Part shown: one piece after another, positions 6,863-8,006 of the stretch | Layout of the letters: each line of letters starts with the position of its first letter | Numbering within the stretch: the stretch's first letter is position 1 | NCBI GenBank assembly: GCA_040509055.1 | Contig: JBEVLT010000315.1 | Location: forward strand, 1 to 8,006 | Length of the DNA stretch: 8,006 nucleotides | Origin: JAJKIP01 sp040509055 | GTDB lineage: Bacteria > Bacteroidota > Bacteroidia > Chitinophagales > Chitinophagaceae | Direction of reading: 5' to 3' | Program-made: the position numbers and the translations under genes | The notes under the pieces: generated by a model | What the model saw: the letters and a program-made list of their open reading frames with translations, nothing else | Database searches by the model: none | What the model was told of the DNA's origin: nothing

Positions 6863-6877
6863 TGGTACTTACCGGGT
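6844..6877 (-). terminator. Intrinsic terminator between secY and map
   Basis: In the minus-strand direction the arms ACCCGGTAAGT (6877 to 6867) and ACTTGCCGGGT (6863 to 6853) form an 11-bp hairpin with one G-U pair and a 3-nt loop ACC, followed by the T-rich tail TTTGTTTTT. It lies 33 bases after the secY stop codon. Stem strength and tail are typical of a Rho-independent terminator. Because map normally follows secY in one operon, it may act as a partial terminator or attenuator. Confidence 0.75.
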
Positions 6878-6911
6878 CGGGGCCAGTTTGTTGCCGGTGG
6901 CTGCCGGGTTT
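6851..6911 (-). promoter_or_regulatory. Alternative fold competing with the secY terminator
   Basis: The 3' arm of the secY terminator also belongs to a perfect 10-bp inverted repeat: AAACCCGGCA (6911 to 6902, starting inside the secY TAA) pairs with TGCCGGGTTT (6860 to 6851). Inside it, ACCGG can pair with CCGGT, which is part of the 5' arm of the terminator. The two folds exclude each other, as in an attenuator. No ligand or leader peptide is identifiable. Confidence 0.35.
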
Positions 6912-8006
6912 AATATTGTACAGCAGAGGTCGTTTGCCGTCCCTGGATGCGTCCGCTTTTCATCAGGCCGTCGTACTGGCGCATGAGCAGCTGTGTTTCT
7001 ATTTGCTGCAGTGTATCCAGTATTACACCCACCATGATCAGCAGCGAGGTGCCGCCGAAGAAAGTGGAAAAGCTCTGCGTTACACCGAAGCGCTGGGCGA
7101 TACCCGGCAGGATACCTACCAGGGCCAGCAGGATGGCGCCCGGGAAAGTGATCCGGTCCATCACGGTGCCGATATAATCCGCAGTAGGCTGACCAGGCTT
7201 TACACCCGGGATAAAACCATTGTTTTGCTTCAGGTTGTCGGCGATCTGCTTGGGATTAAAGATCAGGGCTGTATAAAGGAACGTAAATCCGATAACGACC
7301 ACGGAGTAAACCACCATGTACCAGATATTCCGGTGGTCGGTAAACATCAGTGCAATTTCATTGGGACCTTTGCCCAGCGTAAATAACGTGGGCAGGAACA
7401 TGATCGCCTGGGCAAAGATGATCGGCATTACGCCGGCACTGTTCACCTTCAGCGGCAGGAACTGGCGGGCGCCGCCAAACTGCCGGTTGCCGACAATCTG
7501 TTTGGCATAGTTCACCGGCACCTTCCGTACGCCTTGTATCAGCAGGATACAGCCGAGAATGATAGCGATCAGGATAGCGATTTCCACGATAAAGATCAGG
7601 ATGGAGCCGGCGCGGGTGGATTTATCCACCAGCTCCTGGGTAAAGGCTTGCGGCAGCCGGGCCAGGATACCCACCATGATGATCAGGGATGTACCATTGC
7701 CGAGTCCTTTATCAGTGATCTTCTCTCCCATCCACATCACGAACAGCGTACCGGCTGTGAGCAGGACGACGGTAGAGATGGCGAAATAAGGGTCGAAACC
7801 GGGGATGATGGCCGCCTGCGATGTCTGGCGCAGGTAACCAACATAGGCAAACGCCTGGACGAAGGTAACAGCTACGGTAAGGTAGCGCGTATACTGGTTG
7901 ATCTTCTTGCGGCCGCTGTCTCCTTCCTTCTGCATCTTCTGGAATCTGGGTTCCAGTACCGTCATCAGCTGCATGAAGATAGAAGCCGAGATGTAAGGCA
8001 TGATGC
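6910..8006 (-). CDS. secY: Preprotein translocase subunit SecY (5' end cut by window edge)
   Basis: This is the central channel subunit of the SecYEG translocon in the inner membrane. About 365 codons are present, and the frame runs on past the right edge: the codon before Met at 8001 is Ile, giving the conserved IMPYISASI segment that lies near residue 85-90 of E. coli SecY. So roughly the first 85 residues are missing, and the Met at 8001 is internal. Recognisable SecY landmarks in order are GRKKINQYTRY, MGEKITDKGLGNGTS, the cytoplasmic loop QGVRKVPVNYAKQ, LPLKVNSAGVMPIIFA, the C5-loop segment FNPKQIADNLKQ with GFIPGVKPGQPT, and FGGTSLLIMVGVILD. Eight or so hydrophobic segments (TM3 to TM10) fit the visible part. 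The C-terminus is RIQGRQTTSAVQY before TAA. It is normally the end of the ribosomal spc operon after rplO, which would lie beyond the right edge. Confidence 0.97.
   Translation of the reverse strand, partial: IMPYISASIFMQLMTVLEPRFQKMQKEGDSGRKKINQYTRYLTVAVTFVQAFAYVGYLRQTSQAAIIPGFDPYFAISTVVLLTAGTLFVMWMGEKITDKGLGNGTSLIIMVGILARLPQAFTQELVDKSTRAGSILIFIVEIAILIAIILGCILLIQGVRKVPVNYAKQIVGNRQFGGARQFLPLKVNSAGVMPIIFAQAIMFLPTLFTLGKGPNEIALMFTDHRNIWYMVVYSVVVIGFTFLYTALIFNPKQIADNLKQNNGFIPGVKPGQPTADYIGTVMDRITFPGAILLALVGILPGIAQRFGVTQSFSTFFGGTSLLIMVGVILDTLQQIETQLLMRQYDGLMKSGRIQGRQTTSAVQY

Noticed and set aside
6044..6913. 289-codon plus-strand frame opposite map
   Set aside because: It lies entirely antisense to the well-supported map gene and its terminator region, with no domain or promoter evidence.
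1..8006. Mobile elements, CRISPR arrays, tRNA/rRNA genes, defence or biosynthetic clusters
   Set aside because: No transposase, integrase, direct-repeat array, tRNA-like fold or cluster signature was seen; coding capacity is filled by seven ordinary genes.

Overview
The window reads as an ordinary chromosomal stretch of a Bacteroidota bacterium, most likely of the Chitinophagaceae/Chitinophaga group. This is an inference from protein character and promoter style: the proteins look Bacteroidota-like (six-domain S1 with long tails, a LytTR regulator, a small outer-membrane barrel, the HI0933/BaiN-type flavoprotein), Shine-Dalgarno sequences are mostly absent, and motifs matching the Bacteroidota -7 element TAnnTTTG lie in front of genes. 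Base composition is balanced to slightly GC-rich and looks even across the window. I see no mobile element, phage gene, CRISPR array, tRNA or rRNA.

Layout, left to right. Positions 1-2100 hold rpsA (ribosomal protein S1) on the minus strand, with a strong terminator hairpin at the left edge and a divergent upstream region containing two -7-like elements and a compact nested hairpin leader. Two plus-strand genes follow: a PlsC-type acyltransferase with a TTG start and a hydrophobic C-terminal tail (2190-3155), and a secreted small outer-membrane beta-barrel protein (3270-3911). Facing them on the minus strand are a LytTR response regulator with no kinase beside it (3957-4715), an HI0933/BaiN-family FAD oxidoreductase (4757-5986), methionine aminopeptidase map (6002-6826) and the 3' part of secY (6910 to the right edge, N-terminus outside the window).

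The genes fall into a protein-synthesis and export set (rpsA; secY-map, the end of a ribosomal-protein/spc-type operon) and an envelope/signalling set (acyltransferase, barrel, LytTR regulator). The coding content is conventional. The more interesting material is in the short minus-strand gaps. The secY-map gap contains an intrinsic terminator whose 3' arm can also pair perfectly with sequence at the secY stop codon, followed by a possible leaderless promoter for map. The map stop codon lies inside a second terminator, whose T-tract ends 5 nt before the next ATG. The rpsA leader folds into a nested hairpin immediately after the proximal -7 element. These are sequence-level observations and their regulatory meaning is inferred. 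I found no convincing novel multi-gene system.
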